Shown in pieces: positions 45,260 through 57,589 of a DNA stretch of 64,000 nucleotides. The translations under genes were made by a program, and so were the position numbers. The stretch's first letter is position 1. Each line of letters starts with the position of its first letter. This DNA comes from Xiphydria camelus (Eukaryota > Arthropoda > Insecta > Hymenoptera > Xiphydriidae): positions 19,709,769 to 19,773,768 of the forward strand of contig OY783201.1 of the NCBI GenBank assembly GCA_963678675.1, given 5' to 3'. Below the pieces are notes generated by a model, which worked only from the letters and a program-made list of their open reading frames with translations, searched no databases and was not told the DNA's origin.

Positions 45260-45902
45260 ATGATGAAGTGAATGAAAGCGCAACAAAATACCCGTAAATA
45301 GACATAATTTTGTAGCTAGTAGGTACTAACAAAAAATTGAAACTAACAGGTGGAATTACCGCGGTAGATATAAAATCAAGATCACTTTAAAATATTTGTC
45401 TTTCTATGAATATCAAAACATTTACAAAAATAATATCGATTAAATAATTTTAAATATCTGAGAAAATGGCACATTAAACCTGAATTATAAAAAGAAATAT
45501 CATATTTCCACCAACATGTATGTGTGCGAATGACTGTTGGTATGAAACGAATTTTATTTGAAGTTAATCTATTCGCATCGACACCAAAAAGGAAACTACT
45601 CGAAGTGTATTTCACTGTTTTTCTTCATTCCGCGATATATATCGCACCCGCGGGCGAGAACAGTGACATAACTCAAAAAGTACAGAACACTAAAGTGACA
45701 CTGTTCTTACCGTGCAGAATATAAACTAGCCTAAAAATAAAACTGACACAACTGCCCCCTGGCGGATATAACTACGAGTTAGAGATGTGACGTTTTTCGT
45801 GCACGCAGGGGTACCAAACGTATTTATAACTGACTAATCTCAAAATGGGCATTTTTTGAGTTGTGTCACTCTTCTCGCTGGAGTGCAATATATTGTAGTA
45901 GG
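45260..45902. other. No gene recognised; one hairpin
   Basis: A hairpin at about 45657-45711 pairs AGAACAGTGAC with GTGACACTGTTCT. GAGTTGTGTCACT near 45868 is related. Otherwise AT-rich. Confidence 0.4.
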
Positions 45903-46204
45903 TACATCAAAAAACATTAGATAAATATTTTTGGTACGTGCTAATTCGATTATTTAAGGGGTGAAAACCATCCTAAAACTTGACCCTCCAAAATCATTTT
46001 TTACGATATCCCAAAAGCTATGTTGCATTTCTCAATAGAATAAATTCGATATTAGTCCTTATTGAAAGACGATAAAATGCGATGTACTTTGACACCAAGG
46101 GGGATGAAAAATGGTTTCGGAGTCTCACATTTAGAAATGGTTTTCACCGCTTAAATGACCAAATTAGCACGTAAAAAAATACGTGTCTAATGTTTCTTGA
46201 TGTA
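45903..46204. mobile_element. Foldback MITE, ~302 bp
   Basis: TACATCAAAAAACATTAG at the left mirrors CTAATGTTTCTTGATGTA at the right. The inner GTGCTAATT and GGGGTGAAAACCAT blocks also pair. The apex is near 46050. Confidence 0.87.
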
Positions 46205-46207
46205 CAA

Positions 46208-46602
46208 GGGTGGTCTGATAAGTTTCCGACCTCAACATGAAAATGGCAGCACTCGTCAACGAAAGCTGGGGAATGTGTTCGTGCATCTTTTGACATGTAC
46301 TCACCAAAATTTCAGCCATTTTGGACGCGCAGTTTTTGTTTGACAATCATTTGAATCAGTCGATGTGAGTGCTTTGGTGAAAATGGAAAAAATCGAGTAT
46401 CGAGCTGTGATTTTTCCATTTTTACCAAAGCACTCACATCGACTGACTCAAACGATTGTCAAACAATACTGCGCATCCGAAATGGCTAAAATGGGGGTGA
46501 AAATTTGATGGAGTACATATCAAAAGATGCACGAACACATTCCCCAGCTCTCGTTGACGAGTGCTGCCATTTTCATGTTGAAGTCGGAAACTTATCAGAC
46601 CT
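46208..46602. mobile_element. Foldback built from the 5' end of a mariner
   Basis: GGTCTGATAAGTTTCCGACC-type ends extend into arms of about 185 bp that mirror each other. At the apex (46383) is ATG followed by a frame reading MEKIEYRAVI, the start of a known mariner transposase group. The arms therefore equal the 5' end and UTR of a mariner in inverted duplication. The rest of the transposase is absent. Confidence 0.88.
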
Positions 46603-47279
46603 ACAACATATTACAGAATGAAGAAAATCGGCGAGGTACACCTCGAGTAGTTTCCTTGTAAGTAACCATAAGTAATTACTAAATTTTGCACTATAAAGTG
46701 ATTAGCGGAAATTTGTTGGCTCGTTGTCTCGATTTTGAAGGGAAAAAATTTCCGATCTTCGGTAAATCCATTCCCTAAATTTAAAACCGGAATTATAAGT
46801 AGTGCTAAAAAAGATTAAAAAATTCGTGCCATTGAATTCACACCCTTCCTTCCGTCGCATCTGTATATGCATATGGCGACGTTTATTTCAATTCACCTTT
46901 ATCCTCCATTTGTGCGTTTGGCACAACTGTACGACATAGACACGAAAAATTAAAAAACTCCATCATCCTGAATACCGCAGATATCATTAGTTCTTAAATG
47001 TCTACAAAATCTTTCTAATTATCGAGATATCTTAATGTAATTGAGATAATAACAGTAAAAAACTTTTTTAGATGCGAAATTTGAAACATTTGGTTCTCTT
47101 ACTCGGAAATTATCGCTACTTTTAGTTTTCTAATGTTGTAATCACATCCGTTTTATTCAACGTGCCATCACGTTTCGTAAGCTTGACATTCTGGTACCAA
47201 ATTTGGTACTGCGATTTCCAAAATCAGCCGGAAAAAAGGCCATTTATCAAAGATCATCCAGAGATTTTTCCTCTTTCGG
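46603..47279. other. No gene; one dispersed repeat
   Basis: CAGAATGAAGAAAATCGG followed by GAGGTACACCTCG at 46613-46645 recurs at 23408-23443. The remainder is unassigned. Confidence 0.45.
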
Positions 47280-48720
47280 TCCGCCGAATCATTAACCGTC
47301 GATCAACGAGAGGTGGCTGCGCGAACCGTTAATTTTCCCGCGGAAAACATAACTTTCATCGCGATAATCCGAAATTAGCCGACGCGTGATGATTTCTTCG
47401 AAAATCTCATTGGAGAACACTCGTGATATCGATAGTTGTAACGTCAATTCCCGGCACTTCTTCTTCCACAAACGACAATTCGTCGTATCGTCACGCGCAC
47501 CCAACTCGCGTTCAACATCGCCGCAACATACATCGCACAAGTTTTCACATCTCCGAAAAGATTTTCCTCCCGAATTGACTTCACAAAAATTCAAATCGAC
47601 CGTTCGCACGAGAACGAAAAAGATGGCCCATCATGCTCCCCGTGTTGACCAATCGGACTCGGCGAAACCGATCCGAGGCCAATCCATTCTCTCCGCGCGA
47701 ACCCGCGTCCCGTCAATCAGCCGGCGGACGAGCTGCGGCTAACGAACCAAGGCGAAGGCGATTGGCCCCGGCGACCAATCCGGTCGACTCTAGCAATCCG
47801 CACGATTGGATGGACGGTGCAACGTCACGGACTCACCGTCGATGCGGGCTCCCGCGTCGTGTGCTGCGACGTCTCCTCGCGGGCTTCTGCGGACCCGTTC
47901 CGCGCGCGTGTCCCTATTCCGCGTCCCCTCGAGTCCGATGACAAAGAACGGACGCAGCCACAGCACGAGCGAAGGACGTCCCTCCCTTCAAGGAAGGTCG
48001 TCGCGCCCCGACGGAGACCACCGAAACACGTCGCAATCGTCCCCGAAACGGGGCAAGGTCTCTCTCCCAAGCCCGATCGTCGGCGGAACGCGGGAATAAG
48101 GCCGAGAGAGGAAGCAGACGCGAAGGAGAGAAAGGGCAAAGCACTCGGGGTCGCTCCGGGAACGCCAGACGACGTGGCACGGGACGGTGTAAACGGGATG
48201 AGACGGCGTTAGCGCGTGGACCCCGGCCACGACACGACGGACGTACATTTGGCAGCGTTATCACTGGCGGTCCGACGATTGGCTGTATCGGAGCCTGCGC
48301 CCGGGACGCTCCGACGACCCCTTCCCGCGTCACCCCCGCGACGCGCGGCTCCTTAGAGGCGGGATCATCCACCAGGGAGGATCTGCGTTTACCCATCCGA
48401 ACACCGGAGCACGCGTACGCTTACCTATACCTACCCTTGCCGAGCGCGGGGGTAACTCGTCGCGCGCGCGGTCTCTCTCGCATCCATCCCCTCGCGGAGC
48501 ACCCCGCGCGAGTTCGGTGGGTGTCTGCGTTGTAGATGCGGAGGGAGAGAGCGTTGGTTGGTTGGGCGGACGTGGAACACGCGACTGTGCTCGCGCGCCG
48601 GATGGATGCGTCGGCGCGAGACGTGGCGACGGGTTGATAATTGCGCGGCTCTCGGCGATTCGACACTCGTGGGTTTTCTTTCTTTTCATTTGTTTCGGTT
48701 ATGTAGACGTACACACCGTC
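47280..48720. promoter_or_regulatory. Large CpG island, likely promoter/5' region
   Basis: About 1.4 kb of CpG-rich sequence. Long open frames exist on both strands and in several phases at once, and all are Arg/Pro/Ser-rich without motifs. CCAAT/ATTGG boxes occur repeatedly (around 47650, 47762, 47780, 48278). The pattern is that of a promoter region of a broadly expressed or developmental gene. Direction and start site are not determined. Confidence 0.45.
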
Positions 48721-48748
48721 TATATGAGTCGGTGTGGATTTCAGGGTG

Positions 48749-49135
48749 CACTGAGAGACAGAATTGCTGGTATCAGCAAAATATTTCTTGAACCAAGAAT
48801 GTATGATCTTAGACGTTCTTGAGAGAATACAGATTCTTGATCGAAGAATACAGGTAGGTATATCTTGACTCAAGAATACCTTCTTTGGAACACAAAACGT
48901 TGCCTGCGCGAAAAGAGAAATGGTAAGTCGAGATGTGATATCCAAATGACGTCACTCTCTCTATGACTTAAGAGGACGTCATGTGGATGTCATTTGGACG
49001 TCAACTTGACTTATCATTTCTCCTTGGGTCAGATATTTTCTTGCACGAAGAAAACCATGGCTTGGTCCTGGAATTATACCATATTTTTGTTTGAAGAAAA
49101 CATTTTTTTTGCACCGGCAATTATTTCTCTCAGTG
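48749..49135. mobile_element. Foldback element, ~387 bp, with inner palindrome
   Basis: CACTGAGAGACAGAATTGC at the left pairs with GGCAATTATTTCTCTCAGTG at the right. Inside, 48908-49022 forms a second palindrome containing ATCCAAATGACGTCA. TTCTTGA/TCAAGAA words fill the intervening arms. Confidence 0.78.
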
Positions 49136-49334
49136 AGACGATGGTAGCGGTGAAAAGGAATCTTTAGGGGCGACGAAATTTTCGCCGACTACGAACCGAA
49201 CAAGTCTTCGAGAGATCGAGATAAGTTCAGCTTAAGAGCTCATTTCTGTTGATATTTGTTTTGTATCTTCTCGAAAACTTTAAGCGATTCGTTTCGTAAA
49301 GTTTTTTCCCAATAGGTATACATATGTAGGTCCA
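49136..49334. other. Spacer, nothing recognised
   Basis: Short spacer without coding signal. Confidence 0.4.
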
Positions 49335-49418
49335 ATATCTGTACCCCAGGATAAAAGTGTATTAAGTCCAATTTTTACAAATTGGACTTAATACACTTTT
49401 ATCCTGGGGTACAGATAT
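49335..49418. repeat. Perfect hairpin: 40-bp stem, 4-nt loop
   Basis: Bases 49335-49374 are the exact reverse complement of 49379-49418, with TTAC between. It includes GTACCCCAGGATAAAAGTGT. Too perfect for a typical insect microRNA precursor. More likely a very young palindromic MITE, though a small-RNA hairpin is possible. Confidence 0.93.
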
Positions 49419-49823
49419 GTAATTACGAGAATGAATATATTTCCTTATGAATTTTCCCTTATAAATTTTATAACGGAGTATATTGATTTTCATAACTACG
49501 CATTGGATAAAAGCTTTATATTGATATTAGGGAAAACTTAAATTTAGTTATTTTAATAATGGATTCATAATTGATGACGTCAAGAATCGTTTGCATCAAA
49601 TTTGATGCAAAAAGATTGAATATTCAATTTTTACATTCACCATATCTATAGTGAATAGTAGTTAAATAAAAAAATCGACTACCTTACGTTTGTTTCAAAT
49701 TTAATGCTGATTATTTTTAAAAAAGAATCTTTGAAATCGGAAAAGAAATAAAGGCTGTAGCGACTTTTGAACATTAAAAGCGTGTTTTGCAGTACTGTAC
49801 GTCACCCAATACTAGTCGATCAG

Positions 49824-51769
49824 AATTGAGGCTCCCGATGCAAGAACCGGTCGAGCGGTCGAAAATGCTTAAAAGTATTGTCCACTTCGGAAAAGTGGCT
49901 GATGGAAAAAAAGTTGAGAAATATAAAAATATAAAAATACGTACTTATAGAGGGCACAAATACGCATATTTTAGTGTAATTTTACTTTTCTAACTTTTGT
50001 GGTTTTTAAGAAAAAAATTAAAAACTATTGAATTTCGATCACTCAAAATCGACGATTTTCAGTCTACTTTTAAAACATACATCGCCATATCTCGAAAAAT
50101 TATGTACGAAACGTCACAATTTTTTTTTCTCGAACTTATTACACCCAAGCGATGCCAAAAAATTAACAAGCACCGCGAGAAAGATTCATTGTTTATAAAT
50201 AATCACTGTATAATTATTTAACGAAAAAGTCGAAGTTTCAAAATTTTCGACCTGTGGGAAACATTTTTCTATTTATTCTTACGACAAAGTGTAAGCGAGA
50301 AAGTTGTAGATAGATGTTTTATGAAGTTTTCTACGAAAAATAGGGAAGATTTAGTGACATTTCACGGGTTTTACGATAGTTCATGTATAAAGCGTGCGAT
50401 CCGCGTTCGCTCGATTTTCGCGCTCTGCGCTGCTGTTGCAACAGCGCTGGAATTCAATACCGTCTTGCCGGCAAAGCAAGACGACACATGTATTTTACAT
50501 CGCCAAAAATAAATCATTTCAAATTTTGATTTGAATAATCTAGGTGCGCTTGCGTAAATATTGCATTTAGACATAATATTAAATCTTTTTGATAATATGA
50601 ACGATACATATTGTACAAAATGTCGATATAACATAATATTCGTACTATTGAATTTTCGAAATAATTTGGCAATATGTTTATGGGTTTTGTAGTATTACAA
50701 GATGAAATCAGGCGTTGTTGATAAATTTTTATCTTATCATTTATTTCGTGAAAACTGAATAATGTTATTACTTAAAATACTGTATAACGTAAAAACAGAT
50801 TAGGAAAATTACGTTGTTTTACAGAAGATAAAAACCAACGAACGTATCCGACTGAACGTCGAAAGGAGAATGAGAAGTTTTTCCCTTTAATATTATGAAA
50901 TAGTTGCTTTTCACGTCTCAATAAGTCGAGACTTGCCGATAAACGCACGCCGCGCAGTTAGAAAAATGTGCAACGTTTTCTTTGTCTTCGCACGCCCCCA
51001 CGGCTGTAGAAGCGAGACACGATTTGACAAACAAGTTGACGTCAAGACCTAAATTATTCAAATCAAAATTTGAAATGATTTATTTTTGGCGATGTAAAAT
51101 ACATGTGTCGTCTTGCTTTGCCGGCAAGACGGTATTGAATTCCAGCGCTGTTGCAACAGCAGCGCAGAGCGCGAGAATCGAGCGAACGCGGATCGCACGC
51201 TTTATACATGAACTATCGTAAAACCCGTGAAATGTCACTAAATCTTCCCTATTTTTCGTAGAAAACTTCATAAAACATCTATCTACAACTTTCTCGCTTA
51301 CACTTTGTCGTAAGAATAAATAGAAAAATGTTTCCCACAGGTCGAAAATTTTGAAACTTCAACTTTTTCGTTAAATAATTATACAGTGATTATTTATAAA
51401 CAATGAATCTTTCTCGCGGTGCTTGTTAATTTTTTGGCATCGCTTGGGTGTAATAAGTTCGAGAAACAAAAATTGTGACGTTTCGTACATAATTTTTCGA
51501 GATATGGCGATGTATGTTTTAAAAGTAGACTGAAAATCGTCGATTTTGAGTGATCGAAATTCAATAGTTTTTAATTTTTTTTCTTAAAAACCACAAAAGT
51601 TAGAAAAGTAAAATTACACTAAAATATGCGTATTTGTGCCCTCTATAAGTACGTATTTTTATATTTTTATATTTCTCAACTTTTTTTCCATCAGCCACTT
51701 TTCCGAAGTGGACAATACTTTTAAGCGTTTTCGACCGCTCGACCGGTTCTTGCATCGGGAGCCTCAATT
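49824..51769. mobile_element. Long inverted repeat, 722-bp arms, 501-bp spacer
   Basis: The left arm 49824-50545 and right arm 51047-51769 are nearly identical in reverse complement, with only scattered single differences seen by eye. The ends read AATTGAGGCTCCCGATGCAA on both sides. Both arms hold the same 63-codon frame (MKFSTKNREDLVTF, then ALCAAVATALEFNTVLPAKQ), on opposite strands. The spacer is unrelated AT-rich DNA. No transposase. Such arms could give a long double-stranded RNA if transcribed. Confidence 0.92.
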
Positions 51770-51803
51770 ATTGACGATAGGGGGGTCTACATTATACTTA
51801 TTA

Positions 51804-52793
51804 TACAGGGTCTTCAAAAAGTCCCGGTACGGCTGATTATCTCAGCGGGAAATCATTTTAGAGAAAAATGTTTAATGCAACACTTTTAGGATTTTTCCCT
51901 GGCTACCCAATGGTCATATTGGATTTGACCTTGACCATGGCTTTCAAGGTCATATCAAGGTCAAATTGATCTTTTTAAATGCGAACCCCTATTTTTGATA
52001 GCGGAAATGAAAAGAGCGGGAAATTTCACATTCAAATATGTCCTTGACCATTTTTTTCATGTGACCTTTATGGTCAGCGGAGTACAGTGGGAAATTTCCT
52101 TGAATTAGAAGGACAACATTCTTAATGGCTTATTCAACTTAAACCAAATACGGTATGGGGGGTTTTTTGGATCGCTGATCACGAATCTGGAGTCAGGTTT
52201 AAAAAATTCAAAATGGCGGATCCAATATGGCGGACGAGATTTTCGAAAATTGACGAATTCATGCCAAATTTGGGAAATTTTGAATTTTGGAAATCTGATT
52301 TCAGATTCGTGATCAGCGACCCAAAAAACCACTTATACCAAATTTAGCACGAATCCGTCAATTTTCGAAAATCCCATCCACCATCTTGAATTTTTGAAAT
52401 CTGACTTCAAATTCGTGATCAGCGACCCAAAAAACCCCCTGTACCGAATTTGGTTTAAGTTGAATAAGCCATTAAGAATGTTGTCCTTCTAATTCAAGGA
52501 AATTTCCCACTGTGCTCCGCTGACCATAAAGGTCACATGAAAAAAATGCTCAAGGACATATTTGAATGTGAAATTTCCCGCTCTTTTCATTTCCGGTATC
52601 AAAAATAGGGGTTCGCATTTAAAAAAATCAATTTGACCTTGATATGACCTTGAAAGTCATGGTCAAGGTCAAATCCAATATGACCATTGGGTAGCCAGAG
52701 AAAAATCCTAAAAGTTTTGCATTAAACATTTTTCTCTAAAATGATTTTCTGCTGAGATAATCAGCCGTACCGGAACTTTTTGAAGACCTTGTA
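51804..52793. mobile_element. 990-bp foldback element with TACAGGGTCTTC ends
   Basis: TACAGGGTCTTCAAAAAGTC at the left is mirrored at the right. TA duplications flank it (51802-51803, 52794-52795). Pairing spans almost the whole length with an apex near 52290. The outer arms carry several TCAAGGTCA/TGACCTTGA words. The centre is the GGTCGCTGATCACGAATCT module shared with 28652-29557. A half copy lies at 59231-59647. Confidence 0.92.
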
Positions 52794-52795
52794 TA

Positions 52796-53120
52796 TTATA
52801 ATTCATCTATAGTACGTAAATCGAAACTGAATTCTGAACAGTTCTTAATACGATGTTCCCAATTGCAAGAGGAACTTCATATATGAGACTAAACCTAAAT
52901 CTGCAATGTTCGAAATCCCTTAAAGAAATGTTAAAAATATTACGAGTTAGAACATCGCCTTATGTTATAACGAGATTATAAATGTTAATTCAATGCTATG
53001 GTCTCAACGAATGTTTTTTATGGTTACTTTTTCTAAATGTCAATTTCATTAATGCTCGACATTGTTCTTAAGCACTAATTTAGTTTTTCCATATAGTTAC
53101 GAGTTAAGTATTCGAAATAT
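52796..53120. other. No recognised feature
   Basis: AT-rich spacer between two elements. Confidence 0.45.
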
Positions 53121-53275
53121 TAGGTGTACAAATAAATTTTAGGATACTTCCATTCCGTGTCATAAAAGTAATTCAAAGTTACCGCTCACATATATCATGG
53201 TGGCACTTGTTATATTGTAGTATCGAAACATAAGGGGGAGTCATAGATATAACCTTTAAATTCTGTGAATAAAAC

Positions 53276-54355
53276 ATGCAGACCGATAAGCTCTTTATTA
53301 GACACTGCATTTGCTATGAATTCCATCAAGGAAAAAGTATTAGGAAAGCCTGTGAATCGATCTGTTCTGTTCTTGGGGATGACATTATATCTAGAAGTAC
53401 ACGTGAGTATTGGTGTAAGAGATTTAAAGACGGTGATTTTGATGTTAATGACCTTGAACATACCGGGGTCTCTGCAAATGTGGGCGACCAGGAAATGCAA
53501 GCGTTGCTGGATGAAAACTCTTGCCAGATGGAAAAAAAACTTTCAAACAGCTAGGAATAACTCAACAAACTATTTCCTATCGCTTTGAAGCAATAGGAAA
53601 GACTCGAAAAGGAACAAAGTGGGTGCGACACTCTTTGACTCAAGCAAATAAAAATAGCCGTCTTGATATATATTTGAATATTTACAAAAGCAACAAAGAA
53701 AGCCTTTTTTGTGAAAAATTGTGACGAGTGATAAAAAGTGGATTTATTTTGATAATCCGAAACGCTGATATCATTGGGTTGACCCCGGCGAGCCGACAAC
53801 ATCAACACCAAAGCGCAATATTCACTGTAACAAAGTCGTGCTGTGTATATGGTGGGATATGAAAGGCAAGTACCTACTCCCCATTATGAACTTCTGAAAT
53901 CTGGCCAGACAGTTACTGCCGATCGCTATCGTCAACAATTAATACGATTGAACCAAGAAATTGACCAAAAGAGTCCATTTACTGGCAAAGGAAAACGTCC
54001 AGTAAAACTGCTCCATGACAACGCCAGACCCCATGTGGGTTGACCGGTCAAGGATAGATACGCTAATGGCTCCTGAGTGGGAAGTTGTACCACACCCGGC
54101 GTATTTACCAGACTTAGCTCCAACTGATTTTCACTTGCTTCGGAAAGTGCAAAACGAATTGCCTGATGTGCGATTCAAAACGTTTGAAGAAGTCCAAAAA
54201 TGGGTCGATAACTTCCTCGTCTCGCAAGATAAAACTTTCTTTAAGGGCTCCATACACGCTACAGTTTGCCGGAAGGCCCTGCCTTCCGGCAAACTATAGC
54301 GTGTATGGGGGCCTTTACGAAAGACATCCGTGAATTACCTAAAAGGGGAAAGTGA
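53276..54355 (+). pseudogene. mariner transposase, frameshifted
   Basis: It starts at ATG with MQTDKLFIRHCICYEFHQGK. HTH-type sequence follows (CKRFKDGDFDVNDLEHTG). After a stop and shift it goes on as LGITQQTISYRFEAIGKTRK, TSDKKWIYFDNPKR (first catalytic Asp), [23 protein letters not shown] (second Asp, other frame), and HPAYLPDLAPTDFHLL (third Asp). All three catalytic Asp positions are thus still recognisable, but several frameshifts and stops separate them. The tail is interrupted by the palindrome at 54242. The layout is that of the mariner group related to vertebrate SETMAR/Hsmar1. Not functional. Confidence 0.88.
54242..54316. mobile_element. 75-bp palindromic MITE nested in mariner
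   Basis: AAGGGCTCCATACACGCTA pairs with TAGCGTGTATGGGGGCCTT. GCCGGAAGG is at the apex. It is flanked by TTTA-like sequence on both sides. Across it the transposase reading DKTFF...DIRELPKR would otherwise be continuous. Confidence 0.85.
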
Positions 54356-54449
54356 GGGAGATTATTTTGATGAATAGATGTATTTTACTTTTTTCAAAAA
54401 TAAATTTTGAATCTTCGCAAAAGTGTCCTAAAACTTATTTCTACACTTA

Positions 54450-57400
54450 ATATTTGCTTACGTGACGTCTCGCAAGATGGCGAGGCGCTCAGGCTTCTCT
54501 CGCGAAGGAACCAGCACCGCGGTAATATGAGTAGGCCTTCGCGACGCGACGTCGATGCGATGCGAAACTTTCGGCTATAGTCGGATTCTTTAGATAATAC
54601 AGACTGTTAAATATACGATGGACACTTCACTGATCGATCTTCTTCTGAAAATTCAGATTATCGCTGTGAAAAACTAAAAAAAAATGTTTTGCATCCCTGC
54701 GCTTATCGTTATCGAATTGATGACAGTATGGAAATTAAATAAGAATTATGTAAAAGCAACAGATTTCTAAATTATTTTCAATTCGTAATTGTAAGTAAAA
54801 TAACGTAACAATAATATGAAGGGGTAATATATTTTGAAAGTTATCTTTGATTCTCAGCGGCAGTCACACCTATGTACATAGATACCGATTCTGTTAAAAT
54901 GACACGTTTCTTACGTTGAATAAATACTTTATATGTACAAGTTATAGCGTGACTAAAGGCCTCTGATTAAAATTGACGCATTTTGGGTGGACCTACCGAG
55001 ACACAAAAAATGAATAAACCAAATTCTAAAATATTCTTAATTAGTTCTTTCAAACACTGTAATCTTTATTTCAACATACTAAAGTAGCATTCAGTTGAAG
55101 TAATGAGGATCTTTGCTTATAAAGCTTTGGCGCCACAATCATTGGCTTCATTTAGCCTTATTGGTTCAAATTAGAAAAGTGTCATGCTTGCTAGAATCGA
55201 ACCAATTAGACTGAAGATCGGAGAACCAATGGATCTGGTGCCCACTGAATGAAGCTTAATAAATGGGAATCCCCATTATACCTACATAGAACAGAGTATT
55301 ACCTACAAATACTTCTCGTAACGATTATCAGGGATTCAGTATTGTTTCCACAAAAAATAAAGAAAACAATTATAGCAAATATTATGTATCTATCTATTTG
55401 CGTCAAGTATTATATATAATAATAGATATTTTATAGTATTATAATAATATTTTATATGAATAACTATGCAATGCCGAACTGTGTTTGCAATCTAATGTAG
55501 TAATACGTTTTATAGTTTAATCTTTTTTACGGCAATAGACAATCATTTTTTTCGAAATACGGAACTGGGGCTAGTATTTTAATGTAATTCCTAAACGCCA
55601 TGTATGATCAGTGACTGAAAAAAAAGAGAATCACTGTTGTTTTTGAACGATCAATAATGCTATTATAAACACCCTGTATATACTCGGCTAATGTTAATGG
55701 TTGGGGATGGCTCGAATGGATGGGGTGGGTGCCCCTTGGTAGTGAGTTAGAGCTTCCTGAGGCCCTCCTCGCATCCCCTCACTCTTCCCCAGCTAACGTC
55801 GTACTTGGCTAATAGTGAAGGCAGGAAATATCGAAAGGCGTTCCCGCGAAAATGCACAGTTTTTAATAACGTTGCCGGTGAACAAGTCGATTTTTAATCG
55901 TGTTTTTGGTATCTTAAAGAAATGGATAAGTACTTTTTCTTTATAAAAAAACGGCGCTCGCACTGAATACACTTTTTTCTGAGCATGTATCAGAAAATTA
56001 TGAAGAATTTTTCTAAAACGTTTCAATCGATTCGAATTTGGACTTTTCTAAGTATTGTAATACTTGTTACGCGTCGACATAATTTTATAAAAATGTACGG
56101 ATGGAGCTTACTCTTAAAGCTCTACAGGACGAATGTTTCTAATTTTTCTTAAAATGACTCAGGAAAATTATTTATATTATAACTCAATTGTGATTCGATT
56201 TTTTTCGAAAAAGCCGAAACATCGACTGAAATTTGAATCAATCTACACCGACGTATTTTTGTTTCTTTTAATCTTCCATCAAAAAAGAAGCTACATAAAA
56301 AAAGCAGGTGTACGAAAATTTTGTTCAGCCATTGTTATATAAAATTTTTTTATTTATGCCACAGTTTGCGAATAATGTCACGTGCGTAATTGAGCTTACC
56401 TAATGCTTTTACGTTACATTCGAACGTACAGCATATCATCAAACAAGTAGCATTTTTACCTTGATAAATCATCAACCGAAAATATTAGCGATATGGAACT
56501 ATTTTTTGGAATAAGTTTCTAGAGTTTCAAAACTGATCGTTAGGGCGTGGGATTGTTTTTATTCATTGTTTATTTCACCGACTAATATGCAATTTATTGT
56601 TTCGTTATTGGACAGCAAGCTATAGAATGTAAAACATAATCTCTGAAGACCAACAATTAACTCCGACACGTGATACACATCTTTTATTGTCAACGGCATG
56701 TGCTACTTGCTTTCACGCGTGCTAAACGCAACGCGTTTTATCTTAACGCGCAAGACTGCTGAATATATAAATAAAAAAGTCACGTCCGAGAGAACAAATA
56801 TGTATAATCACCACTTGTCACGAACGCGACGCATTCAACAGGTTAGTAGTACATCGTTACATGACTTTATTCACACGGTCACGCATTTGGTGTTTGACTT
56901 TCATAGGTACTGACGCTAATTACTTCTCTCGAGTCGAGACTGACTGCTAACAATTCTAATAGAAATTTATATGGCCCTATAGGGTGATATTGTAAAAAGT
57001 GATAAACCGAAAAGGAAAAAAATGTTCAATAGATAACATAAAAAATATAAAAAGTACGAATTCAAATTATTTGCGCTATTTATTTATTACCACGTGCCGT
57101 GGACATGAGTTACTAACGTTTAATTTATGGCTTAGAATCTCTACAATGAGATACAAACAGTATACAAAAAATGAATCAACTTCATTACATCATGTAATTA
57201 ATACTACCTATAAAATATTATAAAATATTTTTTATTTTCTTTTAACGTTTTTCTTGTAGATATCATATCTCTTTTGTTTTTATAAATCCACAAAAAAAAC
57301 ATACAATTAAAAGATATGCATATTCGATAAATAAAAGGAAACTTAAACCACAACGTAACACAAGTCTTTGTATTATAGTAATTTTTGCATGTAACTTATA

Positions 57401-57589
57401 AATCAGTTATAAGAATTCGACTTTTTTTTAATATGAATTCACTGTATATAGGTAAACATTTTGCTTCCAGCTTGATGTACCTACCTATGTAGATTCGCCC
57501 TTTTAATTATTAGAGTACCTACATAAATATATGTACACGTGATTTAAATCCGTTAAAATATTCTAAAAAAGATCCGCAACAAAACTTCC
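54450..57589. other. No gene recognised
   Basis: 54470-54590 is locally GC-richer (GCGACGCGACGTCGATGCG). ACACCCTGTATA near 55670 looks like a lone element end. A GC-richer stretch lies at 55690-55800. The rest is AT-rich with only short open frames. An imperfect inverted pair (ATTGGTTC near 55162, GAACCAAT near 55200) may be a small foldback. Confidence 0.4.

Larger units (their letters stand above)
53121..54449 (+). mobile_element. Full-length mariner, inactive
   Basis: The ends GGTGTACAAATAAATTTTAG and, inverted, AAGTGTAGAAATAAGTTTTA are terminal repeats with TA at the boundaries. The element is about 1.3 kb, the usual mariner size, plus a small nested palindrome at 54242-54316. It contains a complete but broken transposase. 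Confidence 0.88.

Noticed and set aside
47386..48945. A dozen overlapping frames of 77-174 codons
   Set aside because: They occupy both strands and several phases of the same CpG island. At most one could be real, and none has recognisable structure.
49335..49418. microRNA gene
   Set aside because: A perfect 40-bp stem with a 4-base loop lacks the bulges and loop size of insect microRNA precursors. A young palindromic insertion is more likely.
50321..51271. Identical 63-codon frame in both inverted arms as a protein gene
   Set aside because: The same frame in both arms is expected from any palindrome. The frame is short and without known motif. Kept only as an observation.
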